The notes under the pieces were generated by a model that saw only the letters and a list, made by a program, of their open reading frames with translations, searched no databases and was not told where the DNA came from. From CAVYWD01 sp963772225 (GTDB lineage: Bacteria; Myxococcota; Myxococcia; Myxococcales; UBA5297): a DNA stretch of 64,000 nt. This document shows, one piece after another, positions 19,469 through 28,820 of this stretch; position 1 is the stretch's first letter; every line of letters begins with the position of its first letter. The stretch spans positions 1 to 64,000 of the forward strand of contig CAVYWD010000008.1 of NCBI GenBank assembly GCA_963772225.1, read 5' to 3'. The position numbers were made by a program, and so were the translations under genes.

Positions 19469-22400
19469 TGGATGGGTGGGGGCGGTCGGTCGCATCGAGG
19501 CTGCGCCGCTTGCCCGCGAGTCTCGGGGAGGTGCTCGAGCTCGAGGTCGAGGAGGGCCCCGGTTTCGTCTTGGTGATCGAGAACATTCCCTGGAACTGGA
19601 GCGCTCAGCGGTCGATCGCCAAAATCCTGCAGCTGTTCCTGAGGAAGGGCTTCATTCAGCTGGTCGGCGTGGACGCATCCTGCGGAGATCTCGAGGCGCT
19701 TTGCCTCCGAGAATACCCCGTCCCGGAGGTCCGGAACCGGACGGCTCTGCGCTTCCTCAAGAGCCTTCAGCTCAGCGGCCCCGAGTATTGCAGCATCGTC
19801 AATCCCGACAAATCGCTCGTGGTGTGCAGCCTCGAGGAACCAGAACTGCTGGATCGAGCCAGAGCGCTCTGGCGGTCCCAGAGCGACAGGACCTTCCACC
19901 CGCTCGTCGGTCCGTGGAGCTCGCCCGGTATCACGGTATTCGCCGATCTCGAGGCGCGCCGGAGCGCTGCGATGATCGGCCATCTCCAGGAACGGTTTGC
20001 CAGGCACCATCTCACGGCGGCAGCCTTGGTCTGCGGGGGAAACCTGCCCGGCCGCATCGGTCAGGAGCTCCAGCGCCGCAGGGTGTCCAGAGCCCGGGTT
20101 CGACCGCGCGCATCGGGCCCGGACGATCTCGAGCGATACCGCAGGCGCATCCTGGGAGAGCGCTCGCCCTTGGAGAAGGTGCTCGCCCAGATGCCGAAGA
20201 AGCCAGGCGAGCCGACGTCCGCGCAGGACTGGTCTCGCCACCTGGAGGACGGGGCGAACATGCTCCGGCAGCAGGCGGAGGCCGGCGCACCGCTGCGCGA
20301 GCTGCTTTCCGACTCCCGCGAGCTGCTTTCGTCTGACGCATTCCGGGCCCTGTCCGCGGACGAAAGGCGGGAGGTCATTGCCGAGCTGGCCCTACCTTTC
20401 TCTCTCCTCCGAGAGATCATTCCGCCCGCAGAGCTCGCGGCGCTCCTGACTCCGGAAGAGACGCGATTTCTCGGGCTCGAAGATCTGCTGTCCCACGACA
20501 ACTTCGCCGACCTCGCCGATTTCAACAGCCGGATCTCCGACCTGCTCCGGCGCGTGCCGGACCCGGATCTCGAGAGGCTCCTGCGCTCGCCTCGAGTCGC
20601 TCTGCGCGTCAAGGCGGAGCTCAGGCGCCAGCTCATGGCGTCGGGGAAGCGCGGCTGGGAGGTCGAGCGCGCTCTGACGGCTGTGGATGGACCTGGTTTG
20701 TCGGGTGCGGAACCGGACGCCGACCTCGCGCCGGCAGGCGATACCGCCCTGCTGCGGGACCTCAGCGCGCCGAACTTGGAAGCGGTGGTGGATCCGTTGG
20801 AGAGACGGTGCTGCGCTCACCTGGCTGCGTTTCGCCCCGGCTGCGAGGTGCGGGAAGCGGTCGTCGCGCGCTTCTGGGAACGGACGGCAGGGTTGGATGA
20901 GACCGCGGCGAGCCACGTGCTGACGAGCCTGGCCAGCCGCTCGCTGCTGCTCCTTCAAGGCGAACCGCCGATGCGGCGGGTGCGCTTGCCCGACCGGGTC
21001 GACGGGAGGCTCTGCGGAGCGGGCGACGAGCTCTCGGCGGTGCACGGCGCGCTGCTCGAGGCGTACGCGACCTTCTGTGCGCAGGGATGGCCCAAAGGTC
21101 CCTCCGACGGATACTTCTTCCAGAACCTCGCCTTTCACTTGATAGAGGCTGGCCGCACGGACGAGCTCTGCGCGCTGCTCCTCGATCACCGCTGGCTGCG
21201 CGCGAAGGTGAAGGACGCCGGGGTCGGGGCCCTTCTCGACGACTACAACCTCGCCCTGGCCCAGCGGGCCTTCGCGCCCGGCGACCCACGCTGGGAAGAC
21301 CTCGAGGGGGTGCGCGACGCCCTGCGCCTCTCGAGCCACGCGCTGGTCCGGGACGAGTCGCAGCTGCCGGCGCAGCTCGTCGGTCGGCTGCTCGACCATC
21401 GCTCGCCCGGGATCCAGGCCTTGCTTTCGCAGCTGGCTCACCGCGAGGAAACGCCGTGGCTCCGTCCTCTGAGCGCCTGCCTCGTCGCGGCGGGCGGCCC
21501 GCTCGTGTGCGCGTTGAAGGGCCATTCGGCAGCGGTCAACGCCGTCGCGCTGATGCCCGACGGCCGGCGCGCGATCACCGGCTCGGACGACCGAACGCTC
21601 AAGCTCTGGGACCTGGACACCGGGGAGATGCTCGAGACGCTGCGAGGCCCGGCCGCGCCGGTGCACGCGGTGGCCATCGCCGGTGCCGGAGAGCGAGCGA
21701 TCTCGGCCGGAGGCACCGACTCGCCGAGCCCCGCTGACAGCGCCCTGACGATCTGGGACCTCGACTCCCGATCCGCGGTGTCGTCCCTGAGCGGCTGCGG
21801 CAGCCAGGTCAACTCCGTGGCGGTGACGCCGGACGGCAGGCTGGCTCTCTGCGCGCAGGGAAGTCACTCGCCGATGGTCCGGAGCGAGACCGCGATTCGC
21901 GCCTTTGATCTGCAGACGGGCCGGCCGCTCTTCGCGCTCGAGGGACATACCGAGCCGGTGAACGCAGTGGTGGTCACGCCGGACGGTCGTCGCGCGGTCT
22001 CCGGCTCCGGGCGCTCGTTTCGACTCACGGGTCCGCTCGACCAGGGGCTCGCGTCGGCCTTCAAGGTGCTGGGCGTCGAGCTTCCCGAGGGTGGCCTGCC
22101 GGCGGACGCGAAGCCCGATTCGACGATCAGGGTGTGGGACCTGGAACCGCCGCGCGCCGTGCGGACGCTGCCAGGCCACGACGGGGCGGTTCGGGGGCTC
22201 GCGGCTCTGCCGGACGCGAGGCGCGTCCTCTCCTGCGGCGACGACCAGGCGCTCAAGCTCTGGGACCTCGACAAGGGCGACCTGCTCGCGGCGCTCCAGG
22301 GCCGGGGCGGACGTCTCTTCGCGGTGGCGGTGTCACCCGATGGGAAGCGGGCCTTCTCGGGCTCGGACCAAGGGGCGATCGAGCTCTGGGACCTGGAGAG

Positions 22401-23955
22401 CAAGGAGCGAGTGGGTCTCGTCGCGGCTCATGGCGCGACGATCAAGGGGTTGGCCGTCGCGGCCGACGGCCGCCGCGCGATCTCCTGCAGCGACGACAAG
22501 ACCGCAAAGGTCTGGGACCTGAGCCGCGTCAAGAGGGAGGACTCGGCGGACCGACGAACCTCGGTCGACAGGCTCCGGGTCTCGGCCGACGGGAAATACG
22601 CGGTCTGTGCATCCCAGGGAATGCCGGCGCAGGTCTGGGACGTCGCTCGGCGCGTCAGGCTCCACGCGCTCGCCGGATCCGAGTCGATCTCCGAGCTGCT
22701 GATCGGGGCGGGGGCGCTCGTCGTCGGCGGTTCCCCGGACGGCAACCTGAAGATCTGGAGCATCGAATCGGGTCGGCACCGGGCCACGCTCTCGGGCCAT
22801 TCCGCCGAGATCCGCCACCTGGCCGCGGGCGGCGAGCGGCTCGTTTCGGCGTCGGCGGACGGCGTGCTCTGTGCCTGGGATCTCGAGGCGCTGAAGCGAA
22901 CGCGAGCGTGGACTCTCGATGCCGACCTGACTCGCCTGGTCGTCACGCCGGACGGGCGTCGCGTGATCTGCGGAGGCAAACGCGAGCAGCTCTCCCTCTG
23001 GGATCTCGAGCGCGGGGCGCGGCTTTCTTCCTTCAGGGCGGGCGCGAGGACGCAGAGCGACAACTTCATCCGAGGCCTGACGGTGACCTGCGATGGACGG
23101 CGCCTCGTCACCTTCTCTTCCAACGGAAACCTGCGGGTGTTCGACCTGCCCGACTTGCGCGAGCGATGCTCCATGGCCCTGGGAGGGATCCCGAGTTGCG
23201 TGGCGGTGAGCCCGGACGGTCGCCGTGCGGTGGCGTCGCTGCTGGTCTCCATGAATGAGCAGGGAGAGTTGAGGCAGGTGGGTCAGTCTCCGGCGGTCTG
23301 GGATCTGGAGACCGGAGAAGGTCCCCTCGCCCTGGACTTTTCGAATGAAAGCGCTTCCGACATTGTCTTTGCGCCGGGCGGACAGCGCGCCGTCGCCATT
23401 CTCGGCGAGTCGGTTGCGGTTTTCGATCTGACGAGTGGCGGATCAGCGCGGTTGGAGTTGGACCACCCGCTTCGCAGCTGTGCTGTCGCGGCAAATGGCG
23501 AGACCGAGACGATGATTGTGGGAGACGCCGCGGGAGGGGTTCATTTCATTCGACTGTCCGGCGCGTTTCCGGTCGAGGAGCGGCCCCGCGCCGAGCGGCA
23601 AGAAAGGTCTTCGCCGATGAGAGCGCTGCCGGCCCTGGAAAGGGTTTCGCCCACCCAGCGGTACTTTGACGCGCGCTGTCCGGAATGCGGGGTCGTCTCG
23701 GCCTTTCAGGCCCGCCCCAAAGTGGGGTCGACCTTGAGCCTGCTCCTATTCTCGACTCTTGCGATCGGCCTGCCGTCTCGGAGCCTCTGGTGGCTCATTC
23801 TCGCCATCCCGACCGGCCTTCTGGCTCTGGTCATCCTCTTGGGGCTCCTGGTCGGGGACCTTCGCCCGTGCCCCGCCTGCGGAAAGGAGGTGAGGCCGCG
23901 CGGCGCTTCGGCAGCGCGCCTGCCGTCCACGAGGTCCCGCGGGGAGCGCCCGTGA
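19468..23955 (+). CDS. 1495-aa WD40 repeat protein with N-terminal TraB-like-looking domain and C-terminal membrane zinc ribbon
   Basis: Start at 19468 is set by the TGATG overlap and GAGCGAGGAG upstream. Residues 1-~200 (FVLVIENIPWNWSAQRSIAK, FIQLVGVDASCGDLEAL, LSGPEYCSIVN) resemble an uncharacterised family with a possible TraB/GumN-type fold. No P-loop exists anywhere in the protein. Residues ~430-680 look like the helical region that precedes WD40 repeats in APAF1-like STAND proteins (SDGYFFQNLAFHLIEAG, LLLDHRWLRAKVKDAG). From ~680 to ~1390 run WD40 repeats (e.g. LKGHSAAVNAVALMPDGRR ... LKLWDL), which should form at least two propellers. The end has CPEC, two hydrophobic helices and CPAC, a zinc ribbon interrupted by membrane segments. 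It would be the sensor partner of the NACHT protein, held at the membrane. Confidence 0.8.
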   Translation: MDGWGRSVASRLRRLPASLGEVLELEVEEGPGFVLVIENIPWNWSAQRSIAKILQLFLRKGFIQLVGVDASCGDLEALCLREYPVPEVRNRTALRFLKSLQLSGPEYCSIVNPDKSLVVCSLEEPELLDRARALWRSQSDRTFHPLVGPWSSPGITVFADLEARRSAAMIGHLQERFARHHLTAAALVCGGNLPGRIGQELQRRRVSRARVRPRASGPDDLERYRRRILGERSPLEKVLAQMPKKPGEPTSAQDWSRHLEDGANMLRQQAEAGAPLRELLSDSRELLSSDAFRALSADERREVIAELALPFSLLREIIPPAELAALLTPEETRFLGLEDLLSHDNFADLADFNSRISDLLRRVPDPDLERLLRSPRVALRVKAELRRQLMASGKRGWEVERALTAVDGPGLSGAEPDADLAPAGDTALLRDLSAPNLEAVVDPLERRCCAHLAAFRPGCEVREAVVARFWERTAGLDETAASHVLTSLASRSLLLLQGEPPMRRVRLPDRVDGRLCGAGDELSAVHGALLEAYATFCAQGWPKGPSDGYFFQNLAFHLIEAGRTDELCALLLDHRWLRAKVKDAGVGALLDDYNLALAQRAFAPGDPRWEDLEGVRDALRLSSHALVRDESQLPAQLVGRLLDHRSPGIQALLSQLAHREETPWLRPLSACLVAAGGPLVCALKGHSAAVNAVALMPDGRRAITGSDDRTLKLWDLDTGEMLETLRGPAAPVHAVAIAGAGERAISAGGTDSPSPADSALTIWDLDSRSAVSSLSGCGSQVNSVAVTPDGRLALCAQGSHSPMVRSETAIRAFDLQTGRPLFALEGHTEPVNAVVVTPDGRRAVSGSGRSFRLTGPLDQGLASAFKVLGVELPEGGLPADAKPDSTIRVWDLEPPRAVRTLPGHDGAVRGLAALPDARRVLSCGDDQALKLWDLDKGDLLAALQGRGGRLFAVAVSPDGKRAFSGSDQGAIELWDLESKERVGLVAAHGATIKGLAVAADGRRAISCSDDKTAKVWDLSRVKREDSADRRTSVDRLRVSADGKYAVCASQGMPAQVWDVARRVRLHALAGSESISELLIGAGALVVGGSPDGNLKIWSIESGRHRATLSGHSAEIRHLAAGGERLVSASADGVLCAWDLEALKRTRAWTLDADLTRLVVTPDGRRVICGGKREQLSLWDLERGARLSSFRAGARTQSDNFIRGLTVTCDGRRLVTFSSNGNLRVFDLPDLRERCSMALGGIPSCVAVSPDGRRAVASLLVSMNEQGELRQVGQSPAVWDLETGEGPLALDFSNESASDIVFAPGGQRAVAILGESVAVFDLTSGGSARLELDHPLRSCAVAANGETETMIVGDAAGGVHFIRLSGAFPVEERPRAERQERSSPMRALPALERVSPTQRYFDARCPECGVVSAFQARPKVGSTLSLLLFSTLAIGLPSRSLWWLILAIPTGLLALVILLGLLVGDLRPCPACGKEVRPRGASAARLPSTRSRGERP

Positions 23956-24085
23956 AGTCGGTGCTGAAGATGTTTATCATGCCCTCGGCGACCTACCCGA
24001 TCCGGCATGCCGATTCGCCCACAGATTCTGCTGAGGAGGCGCCTCGCTAAGAGGGGTCGACGAGGGGTCGACTCCCAGCCCAAGG

Positions 24086-26512
24086 TCACTGGGCGTGGTC
24101 CAGCAGATAGCTCTGGACCCTTTCTCCCCAAACCGTGGGCATGAGAGAAGAGCTCGTTCGAGTATAGGCCGTCAGGTTGGGCGCGCCGCCGTTGTAGGGC
24201 GAGAGAATCCAGGCGAGCGTGGGAATGGACTTCGCCTCGACGTCGGCGAAGAAAGCCGCCGCGCCAGGCAGGTCGCTCGTCAGCGGAGGCCCGTATTTGC
24301 CGATGATGACCGGAATGCTCAAATACGTATAGCCTTCGGCGCCGGAGGACTGCGGCGGGAAGGAGTGGTACTCGTAAACGACGTTGTCATATTGGAGCGG
24401 CGCCTGGTCGTAGAAATCGAGCTTGCTCGACCAATTGTTGCCTTGGACGGCGACCAGGTGGTGGGGCACATCGAGCTCGTCCTCCCGGGCGCGGATGACG
24501 TCCACGGCGTGGCTCATCGCCGAGGAGATCTGTTCATCGGAGAGCGACATCCCTCCCGGCTCGTTGCTCACCCCGAACAGGACGAAGGGAGCGTCCTTGA
24601 AGCTGTCCACCAGGGCCCGGTAGACATCGTCGGTGGAGGACGACGGCACGCAGACGTCGTCGGTGTCGCAGCCGTCCATGGTCGAGTCGCTCTGCAGCGT
24701 GACGAGCGCGTAGACGCCGAGGTGAGCGCCGATTCCGTTGATCACGTTCATCATCGGCGTCCGATATTGGTCTGGATTGGTCAGCCAGCTCGCCCCCATG
24801 CTGTTCATGTTCAAGGCCACTCGAATGAAGTTGGGCTTCCAGTTGCTGATCAGCCCCGCCACGATGGCTTTGAGCTCCTCCTCGGCCGCGGGCTCCGAGT
24901 AGTTGTAGTAATAGCTGAGCGACAGATCGTCGATGTTGACGCCGCGGCCCGTCCAAGCGGTCTCTGAATTCACGAAATAGATCTTGTTGCCCGAGGTGAC
25001 GAGCCTGGGCGTCGGCGCGATCGCGACGCTCACGGTTACCGCTTGCGACACCATCCCCAATGAATTGTAAGCCCAGAGGGTATAGGTCGTCGTCGCCGTC
25101 GGGCTCACCGCGCGGCTCGTTCCCGTCACCGCGCCGATGGTCTGCGCGATCCAGATCGACGTCGCGCCTGTGACGCTCCAGCTCAGGGTGCTGCTCTGTC
25201 CTAGGGAGATCGTCGCCGGGTCCGCCGTGAAAGAGGCGATCACGGGCGGGCCGGAGGCCGCCGACACGGTGACCGTCACCTGCTGCGTGGTGCTCCCCGC
25301 GGCGTTGGTCGCCGTCAGCGTATAGGAGGTCGTCGCCGTCGGGCTCACCGAGCAGCTCGTCCCTGAAACGGCGCCGACATTCGGGGAGATGCTGATCGAC
25401 GTGGCGCCGGTCACGCTCCAGCTCAGCGTGGCGCTCGCCCCCTCGGCGATGGTTCCGGACGACGCCGTGAAGGAAGCGATGGCGGGGACGCTCCCGGCGA
25501 CCGCCACCGTCACCTGCCGCGTGGAGCTGCCCGAATCGTTCGTCGCGGTCAAAGTGTAGGTCGTCGTTGCCGAAGGGCTCACGTCGATGTCCGCGCCGGT
25601 TACCGCTCCAACATCAGGGTCGATGCGGAGCGACGTGGCGCCGCTGACGGTCCAGCTCAGCGTGCTGACGTCGTCGACCGCAATCGTTGTCGGGTCCGCG
25701 GTGAAGGAGGCGATCGAGGGTGCGCCGGCTGCCGCCACGGTCACCGTCACCTGCCGCGTGGCGCTCCCCGCGGCGTTCGTCGCGGTCAGCGTATAGGTGG
25801 TCGTCGCCGCGGGGCTCACGGTGCGGCTCGTCCCGGTCACTGCGCCGACGTCCGGGTCGATTTGGAGCGACGTGGCGCCGCTGACGCTCCAACTGAGCGT
25901 GCTGGTGTCTTCGGCCGCGATCGTCGCCGGGTCCGCGGTAAAGGAGGCGATGGAGGGCGCGCCGGCTGCCGCCACAGTCACGGTCACCTGCCGCGTGGCG
26001 CTCCCCGCCGCGTTCGTCGCCGTCAGCGTATAGAGGGTCGTCGCCGCGGGGCTCACGGTGCGGCTCGTCCCGGTCAAAGCGCCGATGTCCGGGTCGATGC
26101 TGATCGCGGTGGCCCCGGTCACGCTCCAACTCAGCGTGGTGCTCGCGCCTGCGGCAATGGTCGCCGGGTCCGCGGTGAAGGAGGCGATGGAGGGCGCGCC
26201 GGCTGCCGCCACGGTCACCGTCACCTGCCGCGTGGCATTCCCCGCGGCGTTTGTCGCGGTCAGCGTATAGGTGGTCGTCGCCGCGGGGCTCACGTCGAGG
26301 CTCGTCCCGGTCACCGCGCCGATGTCCGGGTCGATGCGAAGCGCAGTGGCCCCCTTCACGCTCCAGCTCAGCACGGCGCTCTGACCCGCAGTGAGCTCGG
26401 AAGGCGTCGCTGCGAAAGAGGAGATGGTCGGCCGCGACCCATTGCCGCAGGCGGCGAGCGAGGCGAGTGAGGCTGCCAGCAGCGCGAGGCGCTGGCGGTT
26501 GAGGCTGAGCAT
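24086..26512 (-). CDS. Lipoprotein with six Ig-like repeats and a GH5-like glycosidase domain
   Basis: 808 residues. The signal peptide ends in a lipobox (LASLAACGNG). Six ~79-residue Ig-like repeats follow (SFTADPATIAAG ... TLSWSVTGAT ... TYTLTATNAAG), likely a stalk. The last ~290 residues resemble glycoside hydrolase family 5: WTGRGVNIDD, FIRVALNMNSMG, and FGVSNEPGG carrying the usual acid/base Glu. At the position of the nucleophile, where GH5 has G-E-(F/Y/W)-G, this protein reads PVIIGKYGPP, with Lys (AAA) in place of Glu (GAA). If my alignment is right the enzyme would be inactive or only a binder. It would sit on the cell surface or in the periplasm. No operon partner is obvious. Confidence 0.75.
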   Translation of the reverse strand: MLSLNRQRLALLAASLASLAACGNGSRPTISSFAATPSELTAGQSAVLSWSVKGATALRIDPDIGAVTGTSLDVSPAATTTYTLTATNAAGNATRQVTVTVAAAGAPSIASFTADPATIAAGASTTLSWSVTGATAISIDPDIGALTGTSRTVSPAATTLYTLTATNAAGSATRQVTVTVAAAGAPSIASFTADPATIAAEDTSTLSWSVSGATSLQIDPDVGAVTGTSRTVSPAATTTYTLTATNAAGSATRQVTVTVAAAGAPSIASFTADPTTIAVDDVSTLSWTVSGATSLRIDPDVGAVTGADIDVSPSATTTYTLTATNDSGSSTRQVTVAVAGSVPAIASFTASSGTIAEGASATLSWSVTGATSISISPNVGAVSGTSCSVSPTATTSYTLTATNAAGSTTQQVTVTVSAASGPPVIASFTADPATISLGQSSTLSWSVTGATSIWIAQTIGAVTGTSRAVSPTATTTYTLWAYNSLGMVSQAVTVSVAIAPTPRLVTSGNKIYFVNSETAWTGRGVNIDDLSLSYYYNYSEPAAEEELKAIVAGLISNWKPNFIRVALNMNSMGASWLTNPDQYRTPMMNVINGIGAHLGVYALVTLQSDSTMDGCDTDDVCVPSSSTDDVYRALVDSFKDAPFVLFGVSNEPGGMSLSDEQISSAMSHAVDVIRAREDELDVPHHLVAVQGNNWSSKLDFYDQAPLQYDNVVYEYHSFPPQSSGAEGYTYLSIPVIIGKYGPPLTSDLPGAAAFFADVEAKSIPTLAWILSPYNGGAPNLTAYTRTSSSLMPTVWGERVQSYLLDHAQ
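25019..26440. repeat. Tandem repeats of about 237 bp coding for Ig-like domains
   Basis: Six in-frame units with a period of 79 codons. The middle units are close to identical at the DNA level over long stretches (for example the GCGCCGGCTGCCGCCAC block recurs every 237 bp), implying recent duplication or gene conversion, while the outer units are more diverged. Confidence 0.85.
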
Positions 26513-26743
26513 TGCTTCACCTTCGAGCTAAAAGAGGAATGTTTGCCGCTGGACGGGCTCGTGGAGCGTGTCACGGTCCGGCGCCCACCGACAGGTGCAC
26601 TTTGGGAATTTCGTCTGGGCCACTTCGAAGGGCCTCGGCGCAGGGAAAGCAGGGGCTCGCGATCGGCCACCTTGCTGGCGAGCAGACGAAGGCTCGCCGC
26701 GCGCGCAGCGAGACGGCCCTCGAAGGCACTGCCCCTGGTGTCG

Positions 26744-28675
26744 CTAATTCCGGACGATCTTCCGCCGCGCCACCAGCTCCACCACCTGCCCGTCCGCGCG
26801 CCGCACCGTGAGCGTCACGTCGCTCCCCTCGGGGCCGCGGATGACATTGACGGCCCCTTCGAAGCCGAGCTCGACCGCCGGCTTGCCGTCGATGGCAAGG
26901 ATGGCGTCGCCCAGGACGAGCCCCGCCTCGGCGCCGCCGCCCTGCGCGATGAGGCGGTTGACCACCAGCGCGTCGCCCTGCGCTTGCAGCACCATGCCCA
27001 GCCCGGCGAGCTCCAGGCGCGGCTCTTGGCCGCTCTCGACCGGTGTGAGCTCGACCACGACCGGGTCAGGGTTGCCCGACTCCGGGACCTGGATGCCGGG
27101 CACGATGCGCCCGTGGTGATCGGCGGCGGAGACTTCGATGGAGAGCCGCCCAGCGGGCAGGCCCGAGAGCGCGAACGCGCCGGCCGCGTCCGTCGCGGCG
27201 CGAAGCAGGTTCGGGGCCGCGGAGCCCGCCTCGGTCGACCGGGCAATCCCCTCGGCCTCGACGCGCGCGCCCGCGAGCGGCCGTCGCGTGCCGCGCTCCA
27301 CGACCATGCCCGAGAGGCTCGCGCCCGCGAAGAGGGTGAAGTCGGCGCGGGCCGGGGGCGCCGGCGCGGGCGACAGGGCGACCTCCAAGGGCTTCGACGG
27401 CGCGAGGCCAAAGGCGCTCGCGGTTGCCAGCGCCGCGCCCGAGGGCAGCCCGGCGATCTCGAACTGGCCTTGCGGATCGAGCCGCGCGTCACTGGCGACG
27501 CGGTCCAGCCGCAGCGGCCCGTCTCTTCGGAACACGCTGATGGTGAAAGAGGGCACGGGGCGCCCGGCCCCGTCCTTTACCGAGCCGACGAGCCTCGCGC
27601 CGTCGCCGAGCTCGAGGACGAGCTCGCTCGCGCCCGGGGAGACGCCGCTGCGCGACGCCGGCGCAAAGCCCTCTTGCTGGGCAACGACGCGGTAGCTCTT
27701 TGCCTCCAGGCCCTCCAGCCGAAAGCGGCCCTGCGCATTCGCCGCCGCCTGGCTCGACGGGTTCTCGTCGAAGTCCTTCGATTCGACGGAGGCCGAGACC
27801 AGGGCGCCCGCTGCCGGGGCGCCGCGCGGATCGACCACGCGCCCGACGATGGTGCCCGGCGCTGGTGCGCCGCCCTTGCGCGCCCCCAGCGTGATGACCA
27901 GGCGGCGGGAGACGCGCGCCGAGAAGTCCAGGCTCGCCCGGCCCGGCGCGAAGTCGGGGTGCCGCGCCTCCAGGGTGGCGCCGTCCGGGGCCTGAAAGTG
28001 AAACTCGCCCTTATCGTTGGAGGTGAAACGGTCCGGGAGCGGGATGAGCGCTTGCTCTCCGGCGCTCGCGCCGAGGAGTCGGATTTCGGCGCCGCGCACC
28101 GGCTCTCGCGACGGGGAGAGGACCACGCCCAGGGTGTCGACGGCCGGCGTCAGGGTGACGCGCGCGCCTCGGATGCGCTTGCCGGCCTCGCTCTGAAAGA
28201 CGATGGGGCTGTGACCCCATTCTGGCGCGAAGGGGAGAAAGCCCTGCGCCGAGACCGCGGCGAGCCGCCAAGTGCCGGCTTGCGGGGGTGCGAAGGTGAA
28301 TCGGCCGGCGCCGTCGGTGCGCGTCGACGCCGCCGTCGCGCTTCTTTCGAACGTGAGCTCCGCGCCGGCGACGCCCAGCGAGGTCGTTGCCGAGAGCACG
28401 AGCCCCTCCAGCGCCCCTTCGCGAGCGGTGGGGTCGTCCACGGCTTCGGGGCGCGCCAGAGTGGGGGCCGCACCCGAGTTCGCGCCGCCCGCCGGCGCTG
28501 CCCGCTCCACCAATGCGGTCGCCTGGGGCGAGAAGCCGCTCTGGTCCGCCGACGGCGACGCGCCTTTGAGGCTCACCGGGGCGCGGACTCGCCCGCTGTC
28601 CGACCCGAAGATGACGAAGGCCAACGCGCCGAGAAAGACGGTCGTGGCGATGAGCCAGCGAAGCTTGTTGTTCAT
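26744..28675 (-). CDS. Membrane-anchored protein with carboxypeptidase-regulatory-like repeats and a C-terminal PDZ domain
   Basis: 643 residues starting at 28675 (MNNKLRWLIATTVFLGALAF), a signal anchor; the longer frame upstream lacks family features. Several beta-sandwich repeats of the carboxypeptidase D regulatory type follow (TIVGRVVDPRGAPAAGALV, RLEGLEAKSYRVVAQQEG, GSVKDGAGRPVPSFTISVF). The last ~90 residues are a PDZ-like domain (GLGMVLQAQGDALVVNRLI, AGLVLGDAILAIDGKPAVE). Such proteins act outside the cytoplasmic membrane in protein-protein or glycan contacts. It lies 145 bp downstream of the Tad-like operon on the same strand and may belong with it, but that is not certain. Confidence 0.75.
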   Translation of the reverse strand: MNNKLRWLIATTVFLGALAFVIFGSDSGRVRAPVSLKGASPSADQSGFSPQATALVERAAPAGGANSGAAPTLARPEAVDDPTAREGALEGLVLSATTSLGVAGAELTFERSATAASTRTDGAGRFTFAPPQAGTWRLAAVSAQGFLPFAPEWGHSPIVFQSEAGKRIRGARVTLTPAVDTLGVVLSPSREPVRGAEIRLLGASAGEQALIPLPDRFTSNDKGEFHFQAPDGATLEARHPDFAPGRASLDFSARVSRRLVITLGARKGGAPAPGTIVGRVVDPRGAPAAGALVSASVESKDFDENPSSQAAANAQGRFRLEGLEAKSYRVVAQQEGFAPASRSGVSPGASELVLELGDGARLVGSVKDGAGRPVPSFTISVFRRDGPLRLDRVASDARLDPQGQFEIAGLPSGAALATASAFGLAPSKPLEVALSPAPAPPARADFTLFAGASLSGMVVERGTRRPLAGARVEAEGIARSTEAGSAAPNLLRAATDAAGAFALSGLPAGRLSIEVSAADHHGRIVPGIQVPESGNPDPVVVELTPVESGQEPRLELAGLGMVLQAQGDALVVNRLIAQGGGAEAGLVLGDAILAIDGKPAVELGFEGAVNVIRGPEGSDVTLTVRRADGQVVELVARRKIVRN

Positions 28676-28820
28676 GCTCGTCTCCGAAAGGTCGCGAAGG
28701 CCGAGATGGAAATCATTGCGGAAGAGCGGTGCGCGCTCAAGGTCGCCGGCATTCCTGGGAGCCCAAGTCCGCGACCGATCGGGCTCGATGGCGCCGACGC
28801 GCAAGCCCTGGGGCGAAAGG

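Noticed and set aside
19468..20100. Firm assignment of the WD40 protein N-terminus as TraB/GumN
   Set aside because: The pattern only resembles a family that I recall; no invariant catalytic residues could be matched, so it is left as a resemblance.
25019..26440. Regular 237-bp repeats considered as a CRISPR or satellite
   Set aside because: They code in frame for Ig-like domains.
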